20,983 nt of DNA, from positions 1 through 20,983 of the forward strand of contig DHBY01000031.1 of the NCBI GenBank assembly GCA_002398845.1. Direction: 5' to 3'. Position 1 is the stretch's first letter, and the number at the start of each line of letters is the position of its first letter. The stretch comes from Firmicutes bacterium UBA4916 (GTDB taxonomy: Bacteria > Bacillota > Clostridia > Tissierellales > Tepidimicrobiaceae). Below are positions 1 through 7,201 of this stretch, one piece after another. The position numbers and the translations under genes are program-made. The notes beneath the pieces are model-generated. The model saw only the letters and a program-made list of their open reading frames with translations. It ran no database searches and was not told the DNA's origin.

Positions 1-5
1 TTAAT

Positions 6-11
6 CCTCCT
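6..11 (-). promoter_or_regulatory. Ribosome binding site of a gene starting beyond the left edge
   Basis: Read on the minus strand, the last bases of the window give AGGAGG followed by ATTAA. This lies about 20 bases after the stop of the EutQ-like gene. It is a near-perfect Shine-Dalgarno sequence with no start codon left inside the window, so a further operon gene should begin a few bases past position 1. By comparison with known cut/GRM loci it could be an aldehyde or alcohol dehydrogenase, a phosphotransacylase or another shell protein, but the sequence does not show which. Confidence 0.7.
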
Positions 12-30
12 CATTTTTTAACTAATATAT

Positions 31-654
31 CTATTTATCTAAATAGGTAGTATAGAATAATTTGGCCTTATCAGAAGAAGCTAAAGTAATTTTTGATCCT
101 GTTGGAATATAAAGTACATCTCCTGGATATGCAGTAAATGTATTTCCGTTAATATGAATTACCACATTTCCATCTATGATATAATATATTTCCTCACAGG
201 TAACTTCCCAATCAAACTCAGAATTATCAATATTTAAAAATCCAGTGTTTACTGAGGAGTCCTTATTACTAATTAGTTCCTGATAAAATACTTTAGCATT
301 TGGATTTTTAGTTTCAAGTCCTTTAAACTTTACAGTGTTTCCTCGAATTAATTTTAGCCCTCCAGAATCAGTTTCTGCATCATATGGTTTATTAGAAAGT
401 AATTCTAGCATTTCAGATAATAGACCCTTGTCCATTATCATCTTAAATATTTTATAAACCATATCCATATCTATATCATCTTTAAAAGAATTTTCTACTT
501 TAAAATTATCTTTTTTAGTGGAAATTTCTATTTCATTTATCTTAGCTGCATCCTCTGCTAGTGGAGTAACTATTGTATTAGAGTCTATATAAAATACTTT
601 TTGCCCCTGTTCTTTTGCAATCTCAATATCCTTTGCACAAATTAATTTTTTCAT
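31..654 (-). CDS. eutQ: EutQ-like cupin protein of the microcompartment operon
   Basis: The 207-residue protein resembles EutQ, about 230 residues in enterobacteria. The N-terminus MKKLICAKDI matches the EutQ start MKKLITANDI. After a variable acidic middle (residues 40-80), a C-terminal cupin barrel covers roughly residues 95-205, with CEEIYYIIDG and the turn PGDVLYIPTGS, close to the EutQ pattern. The classical metal-binding histidines of cupins are not apparent in this barrel. EutQ of Salmonella has been reported to act as an acetate kinase and to help microcompartment assembly; whether this protein does either is inference. It follows the EutN gene after 37 bases and has a weak AAGGA ribosome binding site about 9 bases before the ATG. 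Confidence 0.82.
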   Translation of the reverse strand: MKKLICAKDIEIAKEQGQKVFYIDSNTIVTPLAEDAAKINEIEISTKKDNFKVENSFKDDIDMDMVYKIFKMIMDKGLLSEMLELLSNKPYDAETDSGGLKLIRGNTVKFKGLETKNPNAKVFYQELISNKDSSVNTGFLNIDNSEFDWEVTCEEIYYIIDGNVVIHINGNTFTAYPGDVLYIPTGSKITLASSDKAKLFYTTYLDK

Positions 655-691
655 TTCTTCACATCCTTAATAGATAGTGCCAAGTTTCACC

Positions 692-958
692 CTATTCATC
701 AAATTTACAATCTTCATCGATAATGCCAATAACTGCTGCATCTATAGGTATATCATCATTTCCTAACATCCTACGAGCTGAGGAACCCAAACAAACTATG
801 ACTTTATCTCCAATTCCCGCACCTATAGTATCTACAACAATTAGTTTTTGCCCTTTGTCATTACCTCTAATTACTTCAGCCAACATAAATTTCAATCCAT
901 TTAGAGATTCTGGTTTTTTAGTTGCCCATATACTATCAGTTAATCTTGCCACTAACAT
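692..958 (-). CDS. eutN: EutN/CcmL-type pentameric vertex protein of the microcompartment
   Basis: This 88-residue protein has the BMC-P fold signature: MLVARLTDSIW at the start, DTIGAGIGDKVIVCLGSSAR in the middle, and a C-terminal AAVIGIIDE. These match EutN (NIGAGTGEWVLLVSGSSAR, VIGIVDE). Such proteins form pentamers that cap the twelve vertices of the shell. An upstream in-frame start would give 119 residues, but I chose the ATG at 958 because it follows GGAG at a proper distance, and the extra N-terminus looks non-native. The start overlaps the end of the preceding shell gene by 7 bases, so the two are probably translationally coupled. Confidence 0.93.
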   Translation of the reverse strand: MLVARLTDSIWATKKPESLNGLKFMLAEVIRGNDKGQKLIVVDTIGAGIGDKVIVCLGSSARRMLGNDDIPIDAAVIGIIDEDCKFDE

Positions 959-1248
959 AGTTCTTTCTCCTTTTTTTTTATTGCAGAAATTGCCGATTCT
1001 ACAGAGGATGTATCTCCAAATATAGCTATCATAATAGCATTTTGTGGACAATTTCCTCTAATATCTAATACTCTGACATCTGCTGCTTTTTCTGCAACAT
1101 CCGTAGCACAAATCATCTCTATTATTGCACCTTGTACAAGACCAACTGCATCGGTGGAAATTTCATCCCTACTAATACCATTGCCAATTCTATGTGCAAG
1201 CATATCTATAGTGCCTTTAGAAGGAGTTTTGATGATTTTAATTTTCAT
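952..1248 (-). CDS. Divergent BMC shell protein with a GrpU-like GNCPQ motif
   Basis: This 98-residue protein is a BMC-domain shell protein by its core (GLVQGAIIEMICATDVAEKAADVRV, residues 36-60, in the position of the first BMC helix and following strand), but it differs strongly from canonical hexamer proteins. The first 30 residues replace the usual ALGLIE start. The pore region reads Gly65-Asn-Cys67-Pro-Gln69. This resembles GrpU, a shell protein of glycyl-radical propanediol microcompartments reported to bind an iron-sulfur cluster in the central pore through a GXCPQ motif. If the match is right, six copies of Cys67 line one pore and could hold a cluster. An AGGAGG-like site (GGAGGAAATACT) precedes the ATG. 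The GrpU assignment comes from motif memory, not from an alignment. Confidence 0.8.
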   Translation of the reverse strand: MKIKIIKTPSKGTIDMLAHRIGNGISRDEISTDAVGLVQGAIIEMICATDVAEKAADVRVLDIRGNCPQNAIMIAIFGDTSSVESAISAIKKKEKELC

Positions 1249-1260
1249 AGTATTTCCTCC

Positions 1261-2103
1261 TTACAGTATTTCCTGTGTACAACCCATAGCTATACCCAAA
1301 GGGGTTACGAACATGGGATTCTTTGGTTTATGTGTTAATATGCCAGTTTGTGCCTCTATAATCTTCTCTATGCCTGATAGACAAGCTGTCCCCCCCACAA
1401 GGGATATTGATTCTATACTATATCCTTTAATATGTCCATTGATAATAGAAGAAATTTTTTCAACTACTGGCTTTAATACAATTAACAATTCTTTATTATT
1501 TTTAGGATCTCTTTTATATAGTTCTGCCTCTGAAAAAGCCATATTATATGCTCCTGAAATCACTAGGGAAAAATGAGTGCCACCTGTAGGTTCATCTGCA
1601 ACATAGACTACTTTTCCATCCTTTAAGATGGAAATACCAGTTGTTCCTCCTCCAATATCTACTACTGCACCATCTCTTATTTTAAGAACATTATTTGCTG
1701 CATTAGGTTCATCTAATACATTGGTTAATTCAAATCCTGCTGCTTGAATTACATTTTTAGCTGCTCCACCATCTAATTCATCCGTTCCTGGTGGTATAGC
1801 AACTGCCCCATAAATCAATTCTGTACCTAGCTTTTCTTCAATTTCTTGTTTTAATTCTCTAACTATATCGATTGCACCAATATAATCTACTACCATACCA
1901 TCTTTAACTACATCCGCATATCTATAAGCACCTGCTACGGGTTTATAGTTTTCATCTAAAACTGCTAATACTACACATGCAGTACCTAAATCAATCCCCG
2001 TATAATATACGGAAGATTTTTCTATAATAGGTTTTTCTAATGTTTTTTCAAAATCACTTATTAATTTATCGCAAAACTCATAATTAAAATTTCCCTTTGT
2101 CAT
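1261..2103 (-). CDS. eutJ: EutJ-like actin-fold ATPase/chaperone
   Basis: The 280-residue protein has the actin/Hsp70-type nucleotide fold: phosphate-1 loop GIDLGTA (residues 36-42), phosphate-2 loop VVDIGGGTTGISIL (147-160) and adenosine motif SLVGGTACLSG (234-244). Length and motifs match EutJ of ethanolamine microcompartments (about 280 residues), a presumed chaperone or assembly factor that shares the DnaK ATPase domain but lacks its peptide-binding part. It probably handles CutC, CutD or shell subunits; that is inference. The reading frame extends to 2124, but ATG 2103 follows GGGAGG by 6 bases and is preferred. The gene follows the EutP-like gene after 22 bases. Confidence 0.88.
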   Translation of the reverse strand: MTKGNFNYEFCDKLISDFEKTLEKPIIEKSSVYYTGIDLGTACVVLAVLDENYKPVAGAYRYADVVKDGMVVDYIGAIDIVRELKQEIEEKLGTELIYGAVAIPPGTDELDGGAAKNVIQAAGFELTNVLDEPNAANNVLKIRDGAVVDIGGGTTGISILKDGKVVYVADEPTGGTHFSLVISGAYNMAFSEAELYKRDPKNNKELLIVLKPVVEKISSIINGHIKGYSIESISLVGGTACLSGIEKIIEAQTGILTHKPKNPMFVTPLGIAMGCTQEIL

Positions 2104-2125
2104 CTCATTCCTCCCATGGAACAAA

Positions 2126-2569
2126 TTATTTCAGATAAGGTAATAAATATTCTTTTAAAGTTTTAATGCCTATCCCACTTGGAACGCTAATTTTATAATA
2201 AGGTTCATCAATTCCTGTTTCTTTTAATTGTCTGATACATCGTTCTTCATTTTCTAGATTCAAATCTGCTTTACTTATTATCCCAATTACAGGGCATCTA
2301 AATACCTTAGCAAAGTTTGGTGGATACACATTTATACATCTGGATTGATCTACTAAGATCAAAAGGTGGGATGCTTGTTGTGAAATGGTAATTAAATGCT
2401 TATGCATCCACGGACTTTCTACAAAGGTAGCTGGAACATCTATTGCGTATTTACCATAAATAACATCCTGAGTTTTCCTTAAAGGTCCATCATAATCATG
2501 TAATGCATTGATCAAAGTAGTCTTTCCGCAATTTTTAGGTCCAATTACCATTATCTTTTTATTTATCAT
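2126..2569 (-). CDS. eutP: EutP/PduV-like small P-loop GTPase with altered G3 motif
   Basis: This 147-residue protein belongs to the EutP/PduV family of microcompartment-associated Ras-like GTPases. The P-loop is GPKNCGKT (residues 10-17), KTQDV (32-36) matches KTQAV of EutP, and G4 is SKAD (99-102), as in EutP SKTD. The G3 motif, which reads DTPG in EutP, is DVPA here (44-47), so the switch II glycine is missing and hydrolysis may be slow or absent. PduV has been linked to compartment positioning, and acetate kinase activity has been suggested for EutP; neither can be read from the sequence. The frame is open back to 2614, inside the preceding gene, but the ATG at 2569 follows GAAGGGAAAG and gives the normal family length. 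Confidence 0.88.
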   Translation of the reverse strand: MINKKIMVIGPKNCGKTTLINALHDYDGPLRKTQDVIYGKYAIDVPATFVESPWMHKHLITISQQASHLLILVDQSRCINVYPPNFAKVFRCPVIGIISKADLNLENEERCIRQLKETGIDEPYYKISVPSGIGIKTLKEYLLPYLK

Positions 2570-2585
2570 GGCTTTCCCTTCATTT

Positions 2586-2939
2586 CTAGGTTCTCGTAAT
2601 AGGAGCAACGACAAAACCCATCAAAGCCTTCAATGTACTGTTTACTGCAATAAGTGCTTCTTCTACAGCTTCTACATCTCCCGCAATAACTACAGATCCT
2701 GTAAATCTATCTAAAAATCCAATTTCTACATCTGAAGTTTTTGTAGCAATATCCGCTGCAATAATGGAGGCTTCAAAAGGTGATATGGTTAAAATCCCTA
2801 TGGCACCTTTATTGTCTATCCCTAAACGTTCATAAATATCTGGCATAGGCGAAGCAATAATATGAGCAATGGTAACTTGTTTACCAGGTACTGATTCCTC
2901 TATAACACGTTGTACAGACTTTCCACTAAGTTCTCCCAT
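2586..2939 (-). CDS. PduU/EutS-type circularly permuted BMC shell protein
   Basis: The 117-residue protein matches PduU and EutS nearly motif by motif: ESVPGKQVTIAHIIASP (residues 15-31), GAIGILTISPFEASIIAADI and EIGFLDRFTGSVVIAGDV, ending in ITRT as PduU does. Members of this group have a circularly permuted BMC domain and form hexamers with a small N-terminal beta-barrel plugging the pore; PduU has been proposed to bind other compartment proteins there. The start ATG follows AGGGGG by about 6 bases and sits 16 bases after the cutD stop. It is closer to PduU than to EutS by eye. Confidence 0.92.
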   Translation of the reverse strand: MGELSGKSVQRVIEESVPGKQVTIAHIIASPMPDIYERLGIDNKGAIGILTISPFEASIIAADIATKTSDVEIGFLDRFTGSVVIAGDVEAVEEALIAVNSTLKALMGFVVAPITRT

Positions 2940-2955
2940 AATATCCCCCTAATTC

Positions 2956-3903
2956 CTAATGCTTTACGACTTTAACTGGAAAATCATATTTTTTAATCCA
3001 ATTTTCAATTTTGTCTAGTTCTTCATTACTTAAACTTGGATCTCCCTCTATTGGATAATCTTTGCCTAATTGATTATATTTATTTACACCTAATTTGTGA
3101 TAAGGCAATAGGTCTATACCTTTAAAATTTTTATAATCCTTAAATGGCATTAAAAATTTACTTATGCCCTCAATTTCAGCTTGACTGCTATTTATATCTT
3201 TTAACATTGGCATTCTAATTTTTACATCATGTCCTCTGCTTAAAAGTTCTATTAAATTTTCATGTATTAATTCATTATAAACTCCTGTTAATTCATGATG
3301 GCGATTTGAATCAATATGCTTTAAATCAAAAAGAAACAAATCTGTATACTCAGCAATCTTAAGTATAGATTCCTTCTTTGCATAACCACAAGTCTCAATA
3401 GCTGTATTAATGCCTCTTTGTTTACATTCTTTTAATAATTCCGTAGCAAAATCTGCCTGCATTAATACTTCGCCACCACCTAGTGTTACTCCACCACCAG
3501 AAATTTCGTAAAACGCTCTATCTTCTTCTATGATTTCTAAAAGTTCTGAAACAGTTTTATATTCACCAACAATAGCTATAGCTTTTTCAGTACAAGTTTT
3601 TTCACACCTACGACATCCTACACAGTCAATATCACGATTTATAATATGTATCCCATCTAGCATACTGTGTATTCCAACTGGACAAACAGCTGAACAGGCT
3701 CCACAATTTAAACATAAATTTTCTTTAAACATAACTTTATATTTTGGTTCCATGCCTTCAGGATTTGAACACCATTTACATCGTAGTGGACATCCTTTAA
3801 AAAATACCAATGTTCTTATACCAGGTCCATCATATACATTGTATCTTTGTATATTAAATATAAATCCTTTTTTCTCATTTATAGCTGCATTAGTATTGTA
3901 CAT
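2956..3903 (-). CDS. cutD: CutD, choline trimethylamine-lyase activating enzyme (radical SAM)
   Basis: This 315-residue glycyl-radical activase installs the radical on CutC by cleaving S-adenosylmethionine. The radical SAM cluster motif is Cys38-x3-Cys42-x2-Cys45 in the sequence GCPLRCKWCSNPEG, preceded by the family motif YDGPGIRT. An inserted ferredoxin-like domain has two further clusters (Cys64, 67, 70, 74 and Cys94, 97, 100, 104). SGGGVTLGGGEVLMQ supplies the SAM-binding GGE motif. The frame is open to 3957, but two upstream in-frame ATGs lie inside the hairpin at 3932-3959 and lack a ribosome binding site. ATG 3903 follows a GGGGG run and gives the usual family length. CutD is assigned by adjacency to cutC as much as by sequence, since activases of different glycyl-radical enzymes look alike. 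Confidence 0.92.
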   Translation of the reverse strand: MYNTNAAINEKKGFIFNIQRYNVYDGPGIRTLVFFKGCPLRCKWCSNPEGMEPKYKVMFKENLCLNCGACSAVCPVGIHSMLDGIHIINRDIDCVGCRRCEKTCTEKAIAIVGEYKTVSELLEIIEEDRAFYEISGGGVTLGGGEVLMQADFATELLKECKQRGINTAIETCGYAKKESILKIAEYTDLFLFDLKHIDSNRHHELTGVYNELIHENLIELLSRGHDVKIRMPMLKDINSSQAEIEGISKFLMPFKDYKNFKGIDLLPYHKLGVNKYNQLGKDYPIEGDPSLSNEELDKIENWIKKYDFPVKVVKH

Positions 3904-3931
3904 ACCATCTAGCCCCCATTTACATACCTTC

Positions 3932-3959
3932 ATATGCAAGGGGAAAACCCCAAGCATAT
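3932..3959 (-). promoter_or_regulatory. Intercistronic hairpin between cutC and cutD
   Basis: The gap between the cutC stop (3969) and the cutD start (3903) holds an inverted repeat. ATATGC pairs with GCATAT, and inside it, across a 2x2 internal loop, GGGG pairs with CCCC around a four-base loop. No T-run follows on the transcribed strand, so it is not a standard intrinsic terminator. It could block exonuclease decay of the cutC message or reduce cutD expression, fitting the need for much more lyase than activase. The role is inference; the symmetry is seen directly. Confidence 0.6.
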
Positions 3960-3968
3960 AAATTTATA

Positions 3969-6518
3969 TTAGAAACTTGTCAACATTGTTCTACTGATAA
4001 TTTCGTCTTGAACATCTTTACAAAGTTCTACGAAGAATGCACTGTAGCCAGCTACACGAACGATTAAGTCACGATAGTTTTCTGGATGCTTTTGTGCATC
4101 AAGTAGTGTTTCATTGTCTAAATAGTTAAATTGCATTTGCCCATTTCCAAGTAAACATGCAGTCCTTATTAAGGAAATAAGCCCCTCTTCGCCTTCTGGT
4201 GTATCTAGTAGACCTGACATTAGTTTGAAATTATGAACCATACCTATATTCATATTATCGCAGGACATTTTAGAAACTGACTTGATAATAGCAGTAGGTC
4301 CATTTACATCTGCACCTTGAGCTGGACTGATACCATCAGATAATGGTGTCCAAGCTTTACGTCCATCAGCAGTTGCACCTGTCATTTGTCCAAATGGAGT
4401 GTTATTAGAAATGGATAAAGTACCATGACTTAATACTGAATATAAAGTTTTATATTTTCTATGTTCCATTTCTGTAAAGTTAATTAAATCTGCTGCAATT
4501 AAATCTGCATAATCATTGTCGTTACCATATTTAGGTGCATTTAGGCAATCTCTTCTAACATCGTCACAGCCTGCGAAATCTGCCTTTAATGCTTCATTTA
4601 ATTGTTGTAAAGTGTATTTTTTATCATCAAATACTAATTTCTTAATAGCTGCCATGGAGTCTGTATATGTTGCTAAGCCTGTCCATACAACCCCAGGTCC
4701 AAAGTTATACATTGCTCCACCAGAGGATACGTCTTTACCTTTTTCCATACAGCCTTCATACATTATGGACATCAATGGCTTTGGAGCTAATTCCCTGTGT
4801 ACACGTTGTGAAATAACAGTAGCTACATCAGTCCATTTTGTAATATATTTAATTTGTTCTTTTACAGCTTTATCAAATTCTTCAAATTTCTTATATTGAT
4901 TTAAATCTCCCATATCTGGAGTAACTTGTTTCCCATACCATAATGGCACACCATGGTTTAAAGTTAATTCAATGCATATTGGCCATTGAGTATAAGCTGT
5001 AGAAGTCCATTGATATAGACGACCAGCTTTTTGTGGCTCTACACAGCCCATTAAGCAATAATCTCTGGCATCTTCTATGGAAACACCTTTTGCTAACATC
5101 ATTTTTATATGAGTATCATCAAAGTGACAAGCAGGGAATCCCATACCAGCACGTACTACATCTACGATTTTCTTTAGGTATTTTCTAGGTGATTTATTGT
5201 GAATACGACATGCTAAAGATGGTTGATAAACCTTAACATGGCGAACTGCATCCATTAATAAATAAGTTAATTCATTTGTTGCATCTAAACCATCACGAGT
5301 AACACCGCCAACGCACATGTTTACAAATGGTTGATAACCTGCAAAAAATTTGGAACTTCCTTCGCTTGTTATCCACATCATTTCTGACATTTTAATTAAC
5401 ATACAGCCAGCAAGTTCAAATGCTCCATATTCGTTTAAACGACCTGATTCTATATCAGCTTTGAAGAATGGATACATATATTGGTCAACACGTCCAATAG
5501 ACATACCTGTTTGATTTTCTTCTACTACTAATAAGGATTCAATAGTCCAAACTGATTGTATTGCTTCCCAGAAAGTGCTTGGTTTATGTTTTGGCACTCT
5601 TGCATTGATTTCAGAAATCTTTTCTAATTCTTCCTTACGTTGAGGATTAGTTTCTTTTCTAGCTAATTCAGCTGCATAATCTGACATTCTTTGTGCGTAA
5701 ATCATAACCCCTTCAGTAGTATCTATTATAGATTTATAGAAATAAATCTTATCTAAATCTTCAGGATTTGCATAATCCAATTCTTTTAAATGTTCTTTTG
5801 CTTCGTTTTGAATGTCTAACATACCTTTTTTCATTAAGATAACATCATATCCTGGATTAGAGTCTCCACCACCATTTATAGCATGATAAGAGCAGTCTGA
5901 AACAAAGGATTCTCCAGAAAGTTCCCAAACTCCAGCTTCTCTGTATTGGTCTTCACAGTATTCATCTACTGATTTGCCTTTCCAGAATGGGAAGATTTCT
6001 TCACGTAAAACCTTTTTATCTTCCTCAGAAATATAAAATGGGTCTTGAGGACGATTTGCTATTGTATCTAATTCGTCGTCTAACCATCTCCATGCAATAT
6101 CAGGAGAAAAAGCACCAGCACGAGGTGCACCACAAGGAGCCCCTACTATTAATTCATCATCTTGAATTACTAATGGTGCTGTTTCACAACAATGGCGGAA
6201 ACATTTAGCACGTAATAAAATCTTTGGCATACCAGGATTTTCTCTAGCAATTTTTGTAATTGCTTTTGCCCTATGAATTGTAATAGAAGGTACTTGTTTT
6301 AAATAATTTTCTTTTAATTTCTTTAAACGTGGTGTTATTCCATTAGGAATAGAACCATCATTTGTAGAAGATGGGCTACAGCTACTTCCACTTGCTGTGT
6401 CCCCCTTTGCAATTTCATCTGAAATACCCTTAAACATCTTCATTAAAGCTTGTTTTTCTTGTGATGACATATCCTTAGTTGCTTCTTCAAACTTAGCTGA
6501 AAATTCATGAATATCCAA
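3969..6518 (-). CDS. cutC: CutC, choline trimethylamine-lyase (glycyl-radical enzyme)
   Basis: The 849-residue enzyme cleaves choline to trimethylamine and acetaldehyde by radical chemistry inside the microcompartment. The C-terminal loop RVAGYSA carries Gly824, 25 residues from the end as in Desulfovibrio alaskensis CutC. The thiyl cysteine and general base are Cys492 and Glu494 in GCVEPQ. Recalled choline-pocket residues of that enzyme (Tyr208, Asp216, Phe389, Phe395, Thr502, Tyr506) all recur here at a constant +3 offset: Tyr211, Asp219, Phe392, Phe398, Thr505, Tyr509. This separates it from diol dehydratases and pyruvate formate-lyase. Residues 1-40 form a helical N-terminal extension, joined by a Ser/Asn-rich linker (41-58), and may target the enzyme to the shell. 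The start codon is TTG, 8 bases after AGAGG; no ATG fits the family N-terminus. Confidence 0.97.
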   Translation of the reverse strand: MDIHEFSAKFEEATKDMSSQEKQALMKMFKGISDEIAKGDTASGSSCSPSSTNDGSIPNGITPRLKKLKENYLKQVPSITIHRAKAITKIARENPGMPKILLRAKCFRHCCETAPLVIQDDELIVGAPCGAPRAGAFSPDIAWRWLDDELDTIANRPQDPFYISEEDKKVLREEIFPFWKGKSVDEYCEDQYREAGVWELSGESFVSDCSYHAINGGGDSNPGYDVILMKKGMLDIQNEAKEHLKELDYANPEDLDKIYFYKSIIDTTEGVMIYAQRMSDYAAELARKETNPQRKEELEKISEINARVPKHKPSTFWEAIQSVWTIESLLVVEENQTGMSIGRVDQYMYPFFKADIESGRLNEYGAFELAGCMLIKMSEMMWITSEGSSKFFAGYQPFVNMCVGGVTRDGLDATNELTYLLMDAVRHVKVYQPSLACRIHNKSPRKYLKKIVDVVRAGMGFPACHFDDTHIKMMLAKGVSIEDARDYCLMGCVEPQKAGRLYQWTSTAYTQWPICIELTLNHGVPLWYGKQVTPDMGDLNQYKKFEEFDKAVKEQIKYITKWTDVATVISQRVHRELAPKPLMSIMYEGCMEKGKDVSSGGAMYNFGPGVVWTGLATYTDSMAAIKKLVFDDKKYTLQQLNEALKADFAGCDDVRRDCLNAPKYGNDNDYADLIAADLINFTEMEHRKYKTLYSVLSHGTLSISNNTPFGQMTGATADGRKAWTPLSDGISPAQGADVNGPTAIIKSVSKMSCDNMNIGMVHNFKLMSGLLDTPEGEEGLISLIRTACLLGNGQMQFNYLDNETLLDAQKHPENYRDLIVRVAGYSAFFVELCKDVQDEIISRTMLTSF

Positions 6519-6556
6519 ATCAATTACCTCTCTTTCTATATTTTAATTTATTTTTA

Positions 6557-6859
6557 TTAAGGTAGTAATTTATCTAGAGAATAGCGGTCCGTGATCTTTT
6601 TTAGATCTGGGTGTGGGCTTGGAATAACAACCGAACTGTAAACTTCAGTGCCCATTTCTTCTACAGCCCTAACACCAGCTTCTACTGCTGCTTGACATGC
6701 ACCTACATCTCCAGCAACCAAAACGGAGATATACCCAGAAGCCACATTTTCATAACCAATTAATTCTACATCTGCGGCTTTACACATTGCGTCGGCAGCT
6801 TCTAAAACAAAAACTAAACCAAATGTTTCTATTAAACCTAAAGCTACAAAATTAGCCAT
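6557..6859 (-). CDS. BMC hexamer shell protein (PduA/EutM type)
   Basis: A 100-residue canonical BMC-domain shell protein. It starts MANFVALGLIETFG, has the helix EAADAMCKAADVELIGYE and the pore loop VASGYISVLVAGDVGACQAAV, then a C-terminal tail of about 20 polar residues ending DKLLP. Six copies form a flat tile whose central pore passes small metabolites. The pore loop (Ala-Ser-Gly) differs from that of the adjacent paralogue (Ile-Gly-Ser-Thr), suggesting different selectivity. The frame begins two codons upstream, but the ATG at 6859 has better spacing from AGAGGA and matches the family start. It lies directly upstream of cutC. Confidence 0.95.
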   Translation of the reverse strand: MANFVALGLIETFGLVFVLEAADAMCKAADVELIGYENVASGYISVLVAGDVGACQAAVEAGVRAVEEMGTEVYSSVVIPSPHPDLKKITDRYSLDKLLP

Positions 6860-6886
6860 ATGCATTTCCTCTCTTTCATATTATTT

Positions 6887-7183
6887 CTATGCATCAATAT
6901 CGTGTACTGAAACGATATCCCCAACGGGTTTAATGGGACGTGGCATAACATTATGTGCTGTTAATTTTCCTATTTTACTAGCAGCAGTGGCCCCTGCATC
7001 TACAGCTGCTTTAACAGCAGCAACATCTCCTTTTATCATAACTGTTACAAGTGTGGAACCTATATTTTCATAAGATATTAATTCCACATTAGCAGCCTTC
7101 AACATTTGGTCTGCAGCTTGAATTGCAGGTACCATGCCTACAGTTTCCACAAGTCCTAGTGCTTCTTCACCGTAGTATCTCAT
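6887..7183 (-). CDS. BMC hexamer shell protein (PduA/EutM type)
   Basis: A 98-residue canonical BMC-domain shell protein: EALGLVETVGMVPAIQAADQ, ANVELISYENIGS and VTVMIKGDVAAVKAAVDAG, close to PduA ([22 protein letters not shown]). The pore loop is Ile-Gly-Ser-Thr, near the PduA pore loop. The tail after residue 80 (MPRPIKPVGDIVS) is typical of the family. A GGAGGG site stands 7 bases before the ATG, suggesting strong translation, as expected for a major shell tile. It is the first shell gene of the operon and is followed after 27 bases by its paralogue. Confidence 0.95.
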   Translation of the reverse strand: MRYYGEEALGLVETVGMVPAIQAADQMLKAANVELISYENIGSTLVTVMIKGDVAAVKAAVDAGATAASKIGKLTAHNVMPRPIKPVGDIVSVHDIDA

Positions 7184-7201
7184 TTTTTTACCCTCCTACC
7201 A

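Noticed and set aside
692..1051. A longer EutN-like frame of 119 residues starting at 1051.
   Set aside because: The extra 31 residues overlap the upstream shell gene in another frame, do not resemble the family, and the start at 958 has a ribosome binding site.
3530..3961. A 143-codon plus-strand frame opposite cutD.
   Set aside because: It is antisense to a clear radical SAM gene, has no ribosome binding site, and is of low-complexity hydrophobic composition.
3969..6518. CutC as a propanediol dehydratase, suggested by the GrpU-like and PduU-like shell proteins nearby.
   Set aside because: The choline-pocket residues Tyr211, Asp219, Phe392, Phe398, Thr505 and Tyr509 all match CutC at one constant offset.
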